25,293 bases of DNA from CAYLRY01 sp964386535. Lineage in GTDB: Bacteria; Chloroflexota; Dehalococcoidia; Dehalococcoidales; UBA3254. Each line of letters begins with the position of its first letter. Position 1 is the first letter of the stretch. The translations under genes were made by a program, and so were the position numbers. Shown in pieces: positions 14,967 to 23,316 of the stretch. The DNA lies in contig CAYLRY010000043.1 of assembly GCA_964386535.1 (NCBI GenBank), positions 1 to 25,293 on the forward strand, in the 5' to 3' direction. Under the pieces are notes generated by a model. The model was given only the letters and a program-made list of their open reading frames with translations, did not search any database and was not told the origin of the DNA.

Positions 14967-16133
14967 ATGATAACTGTTGAGGAAATCAGGAGAGTTGCCA
15001 GTATCTATCAACCCGATAAGCTGCATATTGGTATGCTGGGTTCACATTCCGCACTGGCCCTGGGCATGGCTGCCAGAACCCTGGGAGCTAGAACACTGCT
15101 GGTAGCTGAAAAAGGCAGAGAAGCCCTGTATGTCCGTGAGCATGCCCATCTCTACGACCATGTCATTCTGCTGGATAAATTCAAAGACATTTTAAAACGT
15201 GAAGTAAGATCCGAACTTCTGGAATTCAACACAGTCTGGGTACCTCACCGGTCCTTTTCGGTATATGTGGGCGCTGACGGCATTGAAAATGAGTTTGATG
15301 TCCCTTTATACGGCAGCCGGAGGATGCTGCGGACCGAAGACCGGAACGCCCTAAAAAGCCAGTATTACTTCCTGGAGAAAGCCGGGATCAGGTATCCTCG
15401 CCAGTTTACACGGCCTGAGCAGATTGATAGATTGTCCCTGGTCAAAGTCCAGCGGGCTGATAAGCCACTGGAAAGGGCCTTCTTTTATGTGCACAGCCCG
15501 GAACAGTACCAGGATCAAGCCGGCAGGTATAAAACCCAGGGGCTGATAGATGATGAGACCCTGAAAAAAGCCAGGATTGAGGAGTATGTGCTGGGCTCAA
15601 GAGTAAATGCCAACTGGCAGGCGTATGCCCTGACTGACAAGTTTGGTGATCTGGACCTGGTGGGATTCAGCGACAGGCGGCAGGTGAACCTTCAGGGATT
15701 CTTACAACTGCCGGCCCAGCAGCAAATACAACTGGACATACCGGTGACCAACGAAGAGGTGGGGCATTACGGAATTACCATGAGGGAATCCCTTCACCCT
15801 CTGTTCTGGGAGGCCGCCAGACGCTTTATAGAGACTGTTAAGAGAGAAGAACCGCCCGGCATGATAGGTCCTTTTGGCCTCCAGGGGGCTGTGGCATATG
15901 CCCCGGATAATCCCGCCAAACTTGAATTCGTGGTATTTGATATTTCGCCCCGGATACCAGGAGATCCGGCCATAGGTCCCAGCTCTCCGGAAATGAGGAA
16001 CCTTTCGCTTAAATTCCGTACTTTACTGGATTCTACATATGGCGGAAGCCAGATCAATGATCCGCTGGACCTGGCAGTGCTGGAAATCTTGGAAGCGACC
16101 AGGTTGGGGAGACTGCATGAGGTAGTAACGTGA
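14967..16133 (+). CDS. purP: PurP-like ATP-grasp ligase, divergent paralog
   Basis: Protein of 388 residues of the PurP family (DUF1246 pre-ATP-grasp plus DUF1297 ATP-grasp), the archaeal enzyme that uses formate and ATP to turn AICAR into FAICAR, replacing the folate-dependent step of PurH. The N-terminus has LHIGMLGSHSALALGMAART (about 20-39), the family's substrate-site GSHSAL. The C-terminal domain has MIGPFGLQG and FVVFDISPRIPG. That last motif is changed relative to the EISARIVAGTN form in the next gene, so this copy may act on another substrate, be a partner subunit, or have altered activity. The ribosome site is weak (CAGGGA). It is first in a two-gene unit with a long folded leader. 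Confidence 0.8.
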   Translation: MITVEEIRRVASIYQPDKLHIGMLGSHSALALGMAARTLGARTLLVAEKGREALYVREHAHLYDHVILLDKFKDILKREVRSELLEFNTVWVPHRSFSVYVGADGIENEFDVPLYGSRRMLRTEDRNALKSQYYFLEKAGIRYPRQFTRPEQIDRLSLVKVQRADKPLERAFFYVHSPEQYQDQAGRYKTQGLIDDETLKKARIEEYVLGSRVNANWQAYALTDKFGDLDLVGFSDRRQVNLQGFLQLPAQQQIQLDIPVTNEEVGHYGITMRESLHPLFWEAARRFIETVKREEPPGMIGPFGLQGAVAYAPDNPAKLEFVVFDISPRIPGDPAIGPSSPEMRNLSLKFRTLLDSTYGGSQINDPLDLAVLEILEATRLGRLHEVVT

Positions 16134-16164
16134 TTTTCATGCAAGGGGTCCCCTTGCATGAAAA
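16134..16164 (+). promoter_or_regulatory. perfect intercistronic hairpin between the two purP genes
   Basis: Arms of 15 bp (16134-16148 and 16150-16164) around a single T, with a GCAAGGGG/CCCCTTGC core, beginning directly after the first gene's stop codon. There is no T-run after it on either strand, so it is more likely an mRNA stability or processing element than a plain terminator. Confidence 0.65.
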
Positions 16165-16178
16165 CAGGAGGTCGGAGA

Positions 16179-17282
16179 ATGATAAGCGAAAAGGTCAAAG
16201 CGGCCCTGGACTCTTACAACCGGAAACAAATTACCATAGGAACTATATGCTCTCATTCAGCGCTTCAAATCCTTTACGGAGGCAGAGCGGAAGGCTTTAC
16301 AACTATTGGCATAGTTAAACCGGATAGAAGGCCGGTGTATGACGCCTACCCGGCAGCCAGACCGGACTATTATATTGAAGTCAAAGATTGGAGTGAAATC
16401 CTGGATCAAAGGGTCCAGCAGGAACTTATTGCCAGAAATGTTATTATCGTACCGCATGGTTCTTTCGTAGAATATGTGGGTTCATCCAATATTACCAATA
16501 ATTTTCATGTGCCCATCCTGGGGAACCGTTGCACGCTGGAGTGGGAGAGTGACAGAGAGAAACAGAGACAATGGCTGCAAAAAGCCGGCGTGAGAGTCCC
16601 TCGACAGTTTTCTTCACCGGATGACATAGATAGAAAGGTCTTTATTAAATTCCAGGGGGCTAAAGGCGGCAAAGGCTTTTTCACTGCCTCCACCAAAAGC
16701 GAATATTTCCGGAATTTAAAAGATAGAATCCGCTTGGGGCTTATTACAGAAGAAGATGCCGAGCATGCTACCATCCAGGAGTTCTTGCCGGGCGTACGCT
16801 ACTATCCGCATTATTTTTTTTCGCCATTGAAAAACAGCACCGGCTACCGGATCAAGAGCGGAGCCCTGGTCCATATGGGGTTTGATAAAAGAATTGAACC
16901 GGTGGATGAAGCCTACCGGGCCTTGCCGGACGTGCCCCCCGAATTCATGGACTATTCAATTACCGGCAATCAAACTGTAACCTTACGTGAGAGCCTCTTG
17001 CCACATATCCTTTCTATGGGCAAAGGAACAGTGGAAGCGTCCCAGGAACTGATGCCGCCAGGTATGGTGGGACCGTTTTCGCTGGAAACTTTTTACCATC
17101 CGTTTACCGGATTTACCGTCTTTGAGATCTCGGCCAGGATTGTGGCGGGTACCAATCCATTTGGACAGGGATCCGAGTATTCTATCTGGACGTACGGCGA
17201 GCCGGTCTCGACAGGGCGCAGGATAGCCAGGGAGATTAAGGCGGCACTGGAAACCGGAGAGCTGGAGAAAATTGTGTCTTAG
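16179..17282 (+). CDS. purP: formate-dependent AICAR ligase PurP (FAICAR synthetase)
   Basis: Protein of 367 residues from the ATG at 16179, which has GGAGG 7 nt upstream; an in-frame ATG at 16158 lies within the hairpin and has no such site. It matches archaeal PurP (about 360 residues) in both domains: TICSHSALQILYGGRAEGF at about 17-35, GSSNITNNFHVPILGNR near 97-113, the ATP-grasp stretch KVFIKFQGAKGGKGFF, and GMVGPFSLETF, then VFEISARIVAGTNPF at the C-terminus. This is the canonical copy of the tandem pair and the better candidate for the AICAR formylation step of purine synthesis. It ends 25 bp before the convergent pyrophosphatase-like gene. Confidence 0.87.
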   Translation: MISEKVKAALDSYNRKQITIGTICSHSALQILYGGRAEGFTTIGIVKPDRRPVYDAYPAARPDYYIEVKDWSEILDQRVQQELIARNVIIVPHGSFVEYVGSSNITNNFHVPILGNRCTLEWESDREKQRQWLQKAGVRVPRQFSSPDDIDRKVFIKFQGAKGGKGFFTASTKSEYFRNLKDRIRLGLITEEDAEHATIQEFLPGVRYYPHYFFSPLKNSTGYRIKSGALVHMGFDKRIEPVDEAYRALPDVPPEFMDYSITGNQTVTLRESLLPHILSMGKGTVEASQELMPPGMVGPFSLETFYHPFTGFTVFEISARIVAGTNPFGQGSEYSIWTYGEPVSTGRRIAREIKAALETGELEKIVS

Positions 17283-17307
17283 AGAAATAGATAGAAGTCC
17301 TGGGTTC

Positions 17308-17649
17308 TTACATATATCGCCTGATAACAATCCCGGACATATATTCACCGGTGTTAAAAAAAGTATTAATCAGGTTGATTTCAGCCTTACTGCAATCGAT
17401 CAGCAGCTTTATTTCAGCGTCATTTTTCAGGGAATCCACGGTACAGATTATGCCCACCAGGAGGTTCCGGCCCAGGGCGCCGCGGCAAATATCTATCTCA
17501 TGACCATCGGCAGCGGAAGTGCCTTTCAGGTAGCCGTAGTCAAAGGGATACTGGATGGCAGGATAGCGGGGATGACGGCTGCCCCGGGGTCTGTCAATGA
17601 TAATTTCATGAGATTCAAGCAAGCTATCCAATCTGGTCCAGAAGTCCAT
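17308..17649 (-). CDS. small inorganic-pyrophosphatase-like protein
   Basis: Protein of 113 residues. IIIDRPRGSRHPRYP, then YPFDYGYLKGT, ADGHEIDICRG and IICTVDSLKNDAEIKLLI match the shortened family I pyrophosphatase-like proteins of some bacteria. The full-length Ppa enzyme is about 170 residues and carries a D-x-D-P-x-D metal motif that is not evident here, so catalytic activity is uncertain. GGAG lies 7 nt before the ATG at 17649. It is convergent with the purP pair and lies alone on its strand. Confidence 0.72.
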   Translation of the reverse strand: MDFWTRLDSLLESHEIIIDRPRGSRHPRYPAIQYPFDYGYLKGTSAADGHEIDICRGALGRNLLVGIICTVDSLKNDAEIKLLIDCSKAEINLINTFFNTGEYMSGIVIRRYM

Positions 17650-17706
17650 TTTCAGTCTCCAAGGTTTTCAAAGTCGACCACTTTTCTTTCGAGCCGGACT
17701 TTGGTG

Positions 17707-17817
17707 ATGAATTCACTTACGAAAAATGGCAAGGGTGAGGAAGAACCTTTGATCAACTTTGACGAAATGATAATCAGGTCAAAGAATGATAAAGAAATTA
17801 AATATTACATAAAATAA
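17707..17817 (+). CDS. possible small ORF (36 aa), unknown
   Basis: Frame from ATG at 17707 with acidic and basic residues (GEEEPLINFDEMIIRSKNDK), located between the pyrophosphatase-like gene and the convergent hypothetical gene. There is no clear ribosome site. It may be chance or a remnant. Confidence 0.2.
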   Translation: MNSLTKNGKGEEEPLINFDEMIIRSKNDKEIKYYIK

Positions 17818-17822
17818 ATCTA

Positions 17823-17873
17823 TTTCCCAAGGGAAAGAAACCGTTAAACACGCCTCACGATGTTTCGTGTTTA
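17823..17873. terminator. two hairpins at the 3' end of the 335-aa gene
   Basis: TAAACACG (17845-17852) pairs with CGTGTTTA (17866-17873), an 8-bp stem just after the minus-strand gene's stop. TTTCCC/GGGAAA (17823-17836) follows 10 bp on. On the minus strand the first stem is followed by a moderately T-rich stretch, so it may be a terminator. Confidence 0.4.
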
Positions 17874-17875
17874 TA

Positions 17876-18883
17876 TTAACGAATATACTCCGGGAATTTC
17901 CCGTTATCTTTCACAAACCGGTAGGTCCGTTTTATTTCATCTCTGGGATTAATACCGCTGTTCAGGGCATTTTCAAATTCTTTAATAAACCAGTCTTTGT
18001 GATTTAATTTAAACAACCATTTCAATAATATATATAATTTTACTTCCGGACGGTGGTTATGAAAATGTTGTTTAAAATAGTTAATGGCATTTTCAAATTC
18101 AAATAAGTAGATATAACATAAAAATCCCATTTCAGCCAGGTTGTTGATTTTTTCTTCCACGTCATCGCCGAAATCACTGCTCTCCTTTTTAGAACGGGGT
18201 CCCATTTTAACGGCCTTCATGAGATCAGTGCATTCGGAGACGGCCATTTCTCTCAGCTCAGGAGTTTTTAAAAATTCCAGGATAACCATCATTAAATCCG
18301 AGTGGAGGGTATACCTGTTCAATCTGGTATTTATCATTAACATCAGAGCATTTTTTATAAATGTCTTTTTGTCTTCAAACTCATATTTCAAGGTTAGAAT
18401 TTGCCGGAAAAAGTCAGGCTGTCTAATTCCAACAGATTCAAACGCATCGTCAGAGGAAAATATAACGTAAGCACAGGAGTAACACAGGACATTATAGATT
18501 TTTTCCAAAAGCTCTGCCGCCAAAGGCCTGTTTTCCTGCATACCAGCTGCTGCTATCAAATCCTTATAAAAACGTTTTACCAAAAAACGCCATTTTGAAC
18601 GTTGCTGTTTGGGGACGATCCTGTTGGGGATAAAGTAGTACTGGTTGTAGGCATTTTCGGCGAATTCATCCACATCATATTCCAGCAGATCAATATCTGG
18701 AGCTTTTACCCGTTTAACTTGGCGCTGATTGTTACCGGACAGGTCAGGATTCCGGATTATTTTATCGAAACCATCGTCGTCTTTCAGGCTTTTAGGCAGT
18801 GCTCTGTACATTTCCACGATCAGATATTTCATTTGATCTGCCGGGTATTTTTCGATGATGTTTCTGAGTTCAGTAATCTTCAT
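17876..18883 (-). CDS. hypothetical all-helical protein (335 aa)
   Basis: I do not recognise a family. The product is soluble and predicted mainly helical, with repeated amphipathic stretches such as KYLIVEMYRALPKSLK, RFLVKRFYKDLIAAA and FIKEFENALNSG. There is no signal peptide or membrane segment. The Tyr/Lys/Glu-rich, Cys-poor makeup and regular helices could form an alpha-solenoid or a binding platform. AAGGG precedes the ATG at 18883. Upstream lie about 200 bp of hairpin-rich leader and a good promoter, so it is probably transcribed on its own rather than from the rsgA series. No active-site motif is seen. Confidence 0.65.
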   Translation of the reverse strand: MKITELRNIIEKYPADQMKYLIVEMYRALPKSLKDDDGFDKIIRNPDLSGNNQRQVKRVKAPDIDLLEYDVDEFAENAYNQYYFIPNRIVPKQQRSKWRFLVKRFYKDLIAAAGMQENRPLAAELLEKIYNVLCYSCAYVIFSSDDAFESVGIRQPDFFRQILTLKYEFEDKKTFIKNALMLMINTRLNRYTLHSDLMMVILEFLKTPELREMAVSECTDLMKAVKMGPRSKKESSDFGDDVEEKINNLAEMGFLCYIYLFEFENAINYFKQHFHNHRPEVKLYILLKWLFKLNHKDWFIKEFENALNSGINPRDEIKRTYRFVKDNGKFPEYIR

Positions 18884-18896
18884 GAATTACCCTTCC

Positions 18897-19090
18897 ACGC
18901 TATTTTAATTTAGAGAACACAGGTCCGGGCAGCCTGGTCCATCCTGTTGGAGATACCGTTATACCAGTGGGGAGACCGGAGACAGCCGGTGTTCAAGAGA
19001 AAGCCCGCGAAGGTTATTCCACCAGCTGCTGCGGGCGCAATATGTCTCCAGCCCGACAATCTGGACAACTATCATCCACCAAGTCATTTC
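18897..19090 (-). ncRNA. candidate structured leader or small RNA downstream of rsgA
   Basis: Between the promoter at 19095-19122 and the 335-aa gene, several stems can form on the minus strand: GCCCGC with GCGGGC (about 22-nt loop), ACCGG with CCGGT (6-nt loop), and an outer pairing of GTCGGGCTGG with CCAGGCTGCCCGGAC that has bulges. A 42-codon frame rich in Trp also spans part of it. It could be a cis-regulatory leader, a 6S-like or other small RNA, or a small gene; I match it to no known class. Confidence 0.35.
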
Positions 19091-19094
19091 TGTA

Positions 19095-19122
19095 ATTATA
19101 ACATACCGGGAGGTACCAACAA
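19095..19122 (-). promoter_or_regulatory. extended -10 promoter after rsgA
   Basis: On the minus strand TTGTTG (19117-19122), 16-bp spacer, TATAAT (19095-19100) preceded by TGT, an extended -10 element. It would start transcription near 19088 into the hairpin-rich region and the 335-aa gene. Confidence 0.6.
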
Positions 19123-19145
19123 GGGGTGCCGGGCCGGTTTGCTTT

Positions 19146-20261
19146 TTATGCGTGTCGTTTGCGCCACTGTTTTTGTAACTGGGAGATTTTTCGCCACCGC
19201 TCCTTTTCTTCGATACGGACCCGGTCCTGCTGCCGGGCGGAGAGGTAATGCAGCTCCTTTTGGAGTTTCTCATAGCTACGGAGACGGCCGATATCAAGCT
19301 CCCCTTCTACCACGGCTTTTTGCACTGCACAATCCGGTTCGGAGTTATGGGTACAGTCCTTAAAACGGCAATGACGGCTCAGTTCCAGGATCTCCGGAAA
19401 GGTATCATCCAGAGTATCCCGGCCGGTCCAGAGCTGTATCTCCCTGATGCCGGGTGTATCAATAACGATTCCTCCTTCCGGCAGAAGGATAAGCTCACGG
19501 TGAGTAGTGGTATGCCTTCCAGCCGAGTCTTCCAGCCGGACTTCACCGGTTTTCAACCGCTCGGATCCAAAAAGGGCATTAATAAGGGAAGACTTGCCGA
19601 CGCCGGAAGGGCCTAAAAAGACAGCGGTTTTTCCAAAGGGAATGTGTGCTTTGAGATGCTCAATACCCGTCCCTTTGGCGGCGCTAATGGGCAGTACCGG
19701 CACACCCACGGCCACTTTTTCCACGTCCATAATTACCTGAAACAAATCTGCGCAAAGATCGGTCTTGTTTAAAAGGATGATTGGTGCAGCGCCGCTTTCC
19801 CAGGCAAGGGTCAAGGCGCGTTCGATCCGCCTCAAATTAAGCCCTCTGCCGCTGTCAAGGGCACTGACAATAAAGACGGTATCCAGGTTGGCGGCCAGGA
19901 CCTGCTCGGCCAAAACACCGCCGGAAGAACGGTCTCTGCCGCCGGAGGCCTGCCGGGAAAACCGGCTTTTGCGGGGCAACACAGCCTCGATGATGACGAT
20001 ATTGCCGGTAGAAGGGGCGGATGCCGCCACCCAATCCCCTACCGCAACATACAGCTCAGGAGACTCTCCGTTATGCAGCATTTTTCCGGAAAGCCTGGCT
20101 TCCATTTCACCCAGCTCTCCAGCCACCTTAAATGAATACTTTTCCTGCCCTGTAATACGGACCGGGATAAAATCTTTTCTTCCCAATTTTTTGAACTCCT
20201 GCTCGAAGAAAAGGTCCCACCCCAGCTCGTGTAGTTTTGATGATTCTATTTTTTCAGTCAT
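19146..20261 (-). CDS. rsgA: ribosome small-subunit-dependent GTPase RsgA
   Basis: Circularly permuted GTPase that checks and matures the 30S subunit. The 371 residues follow the family layout: an N-terminal OB fold (about 30-100, VGDWVAA near 74-80), then G4 NKTD (165-168), G5 SAAKG (193-197), G1 GPSGVGKSS (217-225), G3 DTPG (268-271), and the zinc finger C298, C303, H305, C311, followed by a basic helical tail. G4 and G5 coming before G1 is the mark of the permutation. The tail is longer and more basic (KRHA end) than in short homologs. The start overlaps the stop of a small upstream frame as ATGA; the ribosome site is weak, which fits translational coupling. Confidence 0.95.
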   Translation of the reverse strand: MTEKIESSKLHELGWDLFFEQEFKKLGRKDFIPVRITGQEKYSFKVAGELGEMEARLSGKMLHNGESPELYVAVGDWVAASAPSTGNIVIIEAVLPRKSRFSRQASGGRDRSSGGVLAEQVLAANLDTVFIVSALDSGRGLNLRRIERALTLAWESGAAPIILLNKTDLCADLFQVIMDVEKVAVGVPVLPISAAKGTGIEHLKAHIPFGKTAVFLGPSGVGKSSLINALFGSERLKTGEVRLEDSAGRHTTTHRELILLPEGGIVIDTPGIREIQLWTGRDTLDDTFPEILELSRHCRFKDCTHNSEPDCAVQKAVVEGELDIGRLRSYEKLQKELHYLSARQQDRVRIEEKERWRKISQLQKQWRKRHA

Positions 20262-20596
20262 AGCAGATTCTTTCGCAGCATTTCAATGGGGAAAATTCCT
20301 CTTGATCTCCCCTGGTAAAGGGAGAAAACCGCTAACATGTTTAATGATTTTTTACATTCATATTTATATATACCGCAGTCAGCCCGAAAAAGGCCATAAT
20401 TATTGCCTGATTGAGGCTGAGAGGCAAAAGCAGGTGGAATTTCTTGATCAGATAAAAATTTTAGTGGTCCGGCTTTGTATCCTGGAAAATCTAAATAGGG
20501 TATTATGTCCTCCCGGCGCCTGTTAATCAACCTGAGTTGATGAATGGTGCCGCTTGCATGTAAACCAAGATTATTCTTCTGCCTTTTGTTTAACAT
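20258..20596 (-). CDS. possible small gene between the PIN gene and rsgA (112 aa)
   Basis: Stop-free frame that fills the gap between the PIN-domain gene and rsgA on the same strand. Its stop overlaps the rsgA start as ATGA and its ATG overlaps the PIN gene end by 26 bp, an operon-like arrangement. There is no clear ribosome site. The product is basic (KRQKNN, LINRRRED), with a hydrophobic patch near LNMLAVFSLYQG, and resembles nothing I know. It could equally be a non-coding spacer; a small ATCAAC-CTGA-GTTGAT hairpin lies inside. Confidence 0.35.
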   Translation of the reverse strand: MLNKRQKNNLGLHASGTIHQLRLINRRREDIIPYLDFPGYKAGPLKFLSDQEIPPAFASQPQSGNNYGLFRADCGIYKYECKKSLNMLAVFSLYQGRSRGIFPIEMLRKNLL

Positions 20597-21881
20597 TGGA
20601 GATGCCGGATGGATCGGTCAGCAAATCGATACGGACGGTGTCTCCTATGGACCAGCAGCTTTCCATGGCATGCAGATATTCACTGAAGGAGGTCTTTTGC
20701 TCTTCCCGGGTGGTCTCACGGTCATAAAACCAGTAATACGCCCATTTGAGCAGGTTGGCAGGGGTTTTCAGGTTATTTTCAAATGCCTCAAGTGACTCCG
20801 GCGGTATCCTGTTCTGGAATCCTCTTTCTTGAAATATAAATTCGAAGAGGAAAAACTGCTTGGTCACTGAAGCCGGGTCCTGAACAGTGGGCATATCTTC
20901 AATATATGCCAGGGGGCTGGCGCAATTATTCAGCTTTTGTACCAGGGCATTAAGCAGGTTGGGAGAGACAGCAGGTTCCAGTCCCCCGAAATCCAGATGG
21001 GTGGTCTCCAGTCTTAATTTACTGATGTTTTGAGAGGATTGGAGGTTGTGATTATTTTCCACCGGTTTTTCGGCAAGCGCCGGATTTTTTTCCGGAAAAT
21101 CCCAGGGAATAAAGGGTAAAGACCATGAAAAACGGATATCCACCACTGCATGGATGACGCCTGTACCTTCAGCGACGATAATCCGTGGAAAGGTTTCATT
21201 TCCTGCTGTGATCCATTTGGGAGCACAACCTTTAGAGCGGAGGGTTAAATCAACCTGGACTCTTCTCCTGACAGCTTCAATCTGAATATCTTCCAGGATG
21301 TTATCCCAATTCACCTTCTTTTCCGGTCTGGGTGATATCTGGTTAAGCATATCATTTATAGGGAAACCTTTAAACAAGAAAGAATTTATACCGATAAATT
21401 GTACAGCATTGTAAAGGTTGATGTCAGAAGTGGCGAAGATAATGGGGATATCCGTAATGCTCTGCATCAACTCTTTACACAAAATAATCAGCTCGGTGTC
21501 AATCTGCCCGATGACTTTAACCATGGTATTAAGCTGCTCCAAACCGGTAAGCAGGGACTCCCTGGCAGGTAAAGGGGTGCTGACGAACCAGCCGATGCCT
21601 TCCTGGTAGATGCCTTCCGCAATATGACCTCCACGACAGATTTCAAATATTTTTCTGGAGGCAGTGCTGGCTTCATGGCGGGAATCCGGTTTATTTTTAA
21701 GGTGTTCCAGCTCCAGTCCCATAATACAGGGTAAAACAAATAACGGATTTTCAAACGAAGTTTTCCATTTGGAAAAGTCAGATTCCTGCATAATGATACC
21801 GGTATCCACGATTATGGCTGCGGAGGGATGTGTTTCTTTTATCAAGTGCTTAATGCCGGTTAGATCGAATATTCCGTCCAT
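20571..21881 (-). CDS. PIN-domain protein with unknown C-terminal region
   Basis: The first 180 residues look like a PIN-domain ribonuclease: AIIVDTG with Asp26, GLELEHLK with Glu57 and Glu59, an Asp at about 128 in GQIDTELIIL, and FATSDINL with Asp153, the four acidic positions that bind metal. The order and spacing resemble the N-terminal PIN of PhoH-like proteins, but no PhoH ATPase follows. Residues about 190-436 are of unknown fold with a sheet-like stretch (RRRVQVDLTLRS, TGVIHAVVDIRFSW) and helical tail. GGAGG precedes the ATG at 21881. It may act on RNA; with rsgA downstream a ribosome-linked role is possible but unproven. Confidence 0.68.
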   Translation of the reverse strand: MDGIFDLTGIKHLIKETHPSAAIIVDTGIIMQESDFSKWKTSFENPLFVLPCIMGLELEHLKNKPDSRHEASTASRKIFEICRGGHIAEGIYQEGIGWFVSTPLPARESLLTGLEQLNTMVKVIGQIDTELIILCKELMQSITDIPIIFATSDINLYNAVQFIGINSFLFKGFPINDMLNQISPRPEKKVNWDNILEDIQIEAVRRRVQVDLTLRSKGCAPKWITAGNETFPRIIVAEGTGVIHAVVDIRFSWSLPFIPWDFPEKNPALAEKPVENNHNLQSSQNISKLRLETTHLDFGGLEPAVSPNLLNALVQKLNNCASPLAYIEDMPTVQDPASVTKQFFLFEFIFQERGFQNRIPPESLEAFENNLKTPANLLKWAYYWFYDRETTREEQKTSFSEYLHAMESCWSIGDTVRIDLLTDPSGISNVKQKAEE

Positions 21882-21991
21882 ACATTTGCCTCCTGATTAA
21901 AAGAATTTCACATATATAGTATAGCTAATTATGACCAGAAATACTGTAAGAGAGAATAGAAAAGCTTTAAAAAATGTAGCACATTAAACAA

Positions 21992-22013
21992 GGGTAATCC
22001 TTAAGGACTACCC
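21992..22013 (-). terminator. rho-independent terminator of purA
   Basis: On the minus strand GGGTAGTCC, loop TTAA, GGATTACCC (9-bp stem with one G-T pair), followed by TTGTTTAAT. It lies 16 bp past the purA stop codon. Confidence 0.75.
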
Positions 22014-22028
22014 CCTGACCAGGTTCAT

Positions 22029-23312
22029 TCAAATTACAGGAATACGTATGATGGTCTCTTCACGTTTTGGTCCGACAGAGACCAACGACACCGGACAATG
22101 GCAAAGCTCTTCCAGCCGCTGTAGATAGCGCTGTGCTGCCTGAGGCAAACGGTCATAGTCCCGTATACCACTGGTAGGAGTCATCCAGCCGTCTATTTCT
22201 TCGTATACCGGCCGGCATTTTTCCAGTGTAGCAATATTGCTGGGAAATTCATTCAGCCTCTGTCCGTCTATCTGATAGGCTACACAGACTTTCAGCCTGG
22301 GAAAGGTATCCAGTACATCCAGCCGGGTTATGGCAGCGCCAGTATAGCCGTTTAACCTGGCACTGAACCGGGCCGCCACGCCATCAAACCAGCCGCAGCG
22401 GCGCGGGCGGCCGGTGGTGGCGCCAAACTCGTGAGCGATCTCCTGGATTCTCTTTCCGGTCTCATCCCTCAGCTCGGTGGGCATAGGTCCTTCACCCACA
22501 CGGGTGCAATAGGCTTTAAATACACCCAGGATGCGGTCTATCCTGGATGGACCTATACCCGCACCCAGAGAGGCGCCTCCGGCCATGGGAGAAGAGGAGG
22601 TGCAGTAAGGATACGTCCCAAAGTCAGGATCCAACAGTACACCCTGTGCTCCTTCCAGCATCACTGGAATGTGATTGTTTATGGCTTCTTCCAGTATGGA
22701 CGTAGTTTCACGGATATGGGGAGCCAGTTTTTCTCCATATTTACAATATTGAGTATAAATTTCTTCCAGTGAAAGAGCAGTTTGTCCGTAAATCCTGGTT
22801 AAAATCATATTTTTACGCTGAAGCACCAGCTTCAGTTTCTGGTAAAACTCATTATGGTCTAAAAGGTCACCAGCGCGTATGCCCAGACGGGCTGTTTTAT
22901 CCGTAAAACAAGGGCCGACACCTTTACGGGTAGTGCCAATAGCCTGGCCGCCGAGAGACTCTTCATCCAGGCCATCCAGCAGGATATGATAGGGCATGAT
23001 TAAATTAGCGCGGTCGCTGATATAAAGACGGCTGATATCCACTCCTCGCTGCTGGATTTCATCCATTTCTTTAAGCAGGACGGCTGGGTTCAAGGCTACC
23101 CCGTTGGCTATAATGCAGGTAGTATGAGGATAAAAAATACCTGAAGGGGTGATATGCAGCTTAAACTCACCATGTTCATTAATAACCGTATGACCGGCAT
23201 TATCACCGCCGGAATAACGCACTACCAGGCGGACCTGCCGTGAGAGCATGTCTACAATCTTACCTTTCCCTTCATCACCCCATTGGGCTCCGATTACCGC
23301 AATTACAGCCAT
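22029..23312 (-). CDS. purA: adenylosuccinate synthetase
   Basis: Uses GTP to join IMP and aspartate, the first committed step to AMP. The ATG at 23312 is chosen: it gives the family's MAVIAVIGAQWGDEGKGK start, with AAAGGAT about 6-8 nt upstream. An in-frame ATG seven codons earlier overlaps the preceding gene. The protein has 427 residues. Motifs: GDEGKGK (12-18) with the catalytic Asp, GHT with His41, the IMP and Mg contacts in GVLLDPDFGTYPYCTSS, and TTGRPRRCGW. Complete. A terminator follows. It complements the purP genes in this window in purine synthesis. Confidence 0.96.
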   Translation of the reverse strand: MAVIAVIGAQWGDEGKGKIVDMLSRQVRLVVRYSGGDNAGHTVINEHGEFKLHITPSGIFYPHTTCIIANGVALNPAVLLKEMDEIQQRGVDISRLYISDRANLIMPYHILLDGLDEESLGGQAIGTTRKGVGPCFTDKTARLGIRAGDLLDHNEFYQKLKLVLQRKNMILTRIYGQTALSLEEIYTQYCKYGEKLAPHIRETTSILEEAINNHIPVMLEGAQGVLLDPDFGTYPYCTSSSPMAGGASLGAGIGPSRIDRILGVFKAYCTRVGEGPMPTELRDETGKRIQEIAHEFGATTGRPRRCGWFDGVAARFSARLNGYTGAAITRLDVLDTFPRLKVCVAYQIDGQRLNEFPSNIATLEKCRPVYEEIDGWMTPTSGIRDYDRLPQAAQRYLQRLEELCHCPVSLVSVGPKREETIIRIPVI

Positions 23313-23316
23313 GATT

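Noticed and set aside
17272..17817. 181-codon plus-strand frame over the pyrophosphatase-like gene
   Set aside because: Antisense to a recognisable protein; only its last 36 codons are outside it and are listed separately at low confidence.
18897..19090. 6S RNA, RNase P RNA or tmRNA
   Set aside because: No conserved core of RNase P or tmRNA is present and the pairing does not give a clean 6S-like single long hairpin.
19765..20526. 253-codon plus-strand frame across rsgA
   Set aside because: Shadow of the rsgA reading frame, extending by chance into the spacer.
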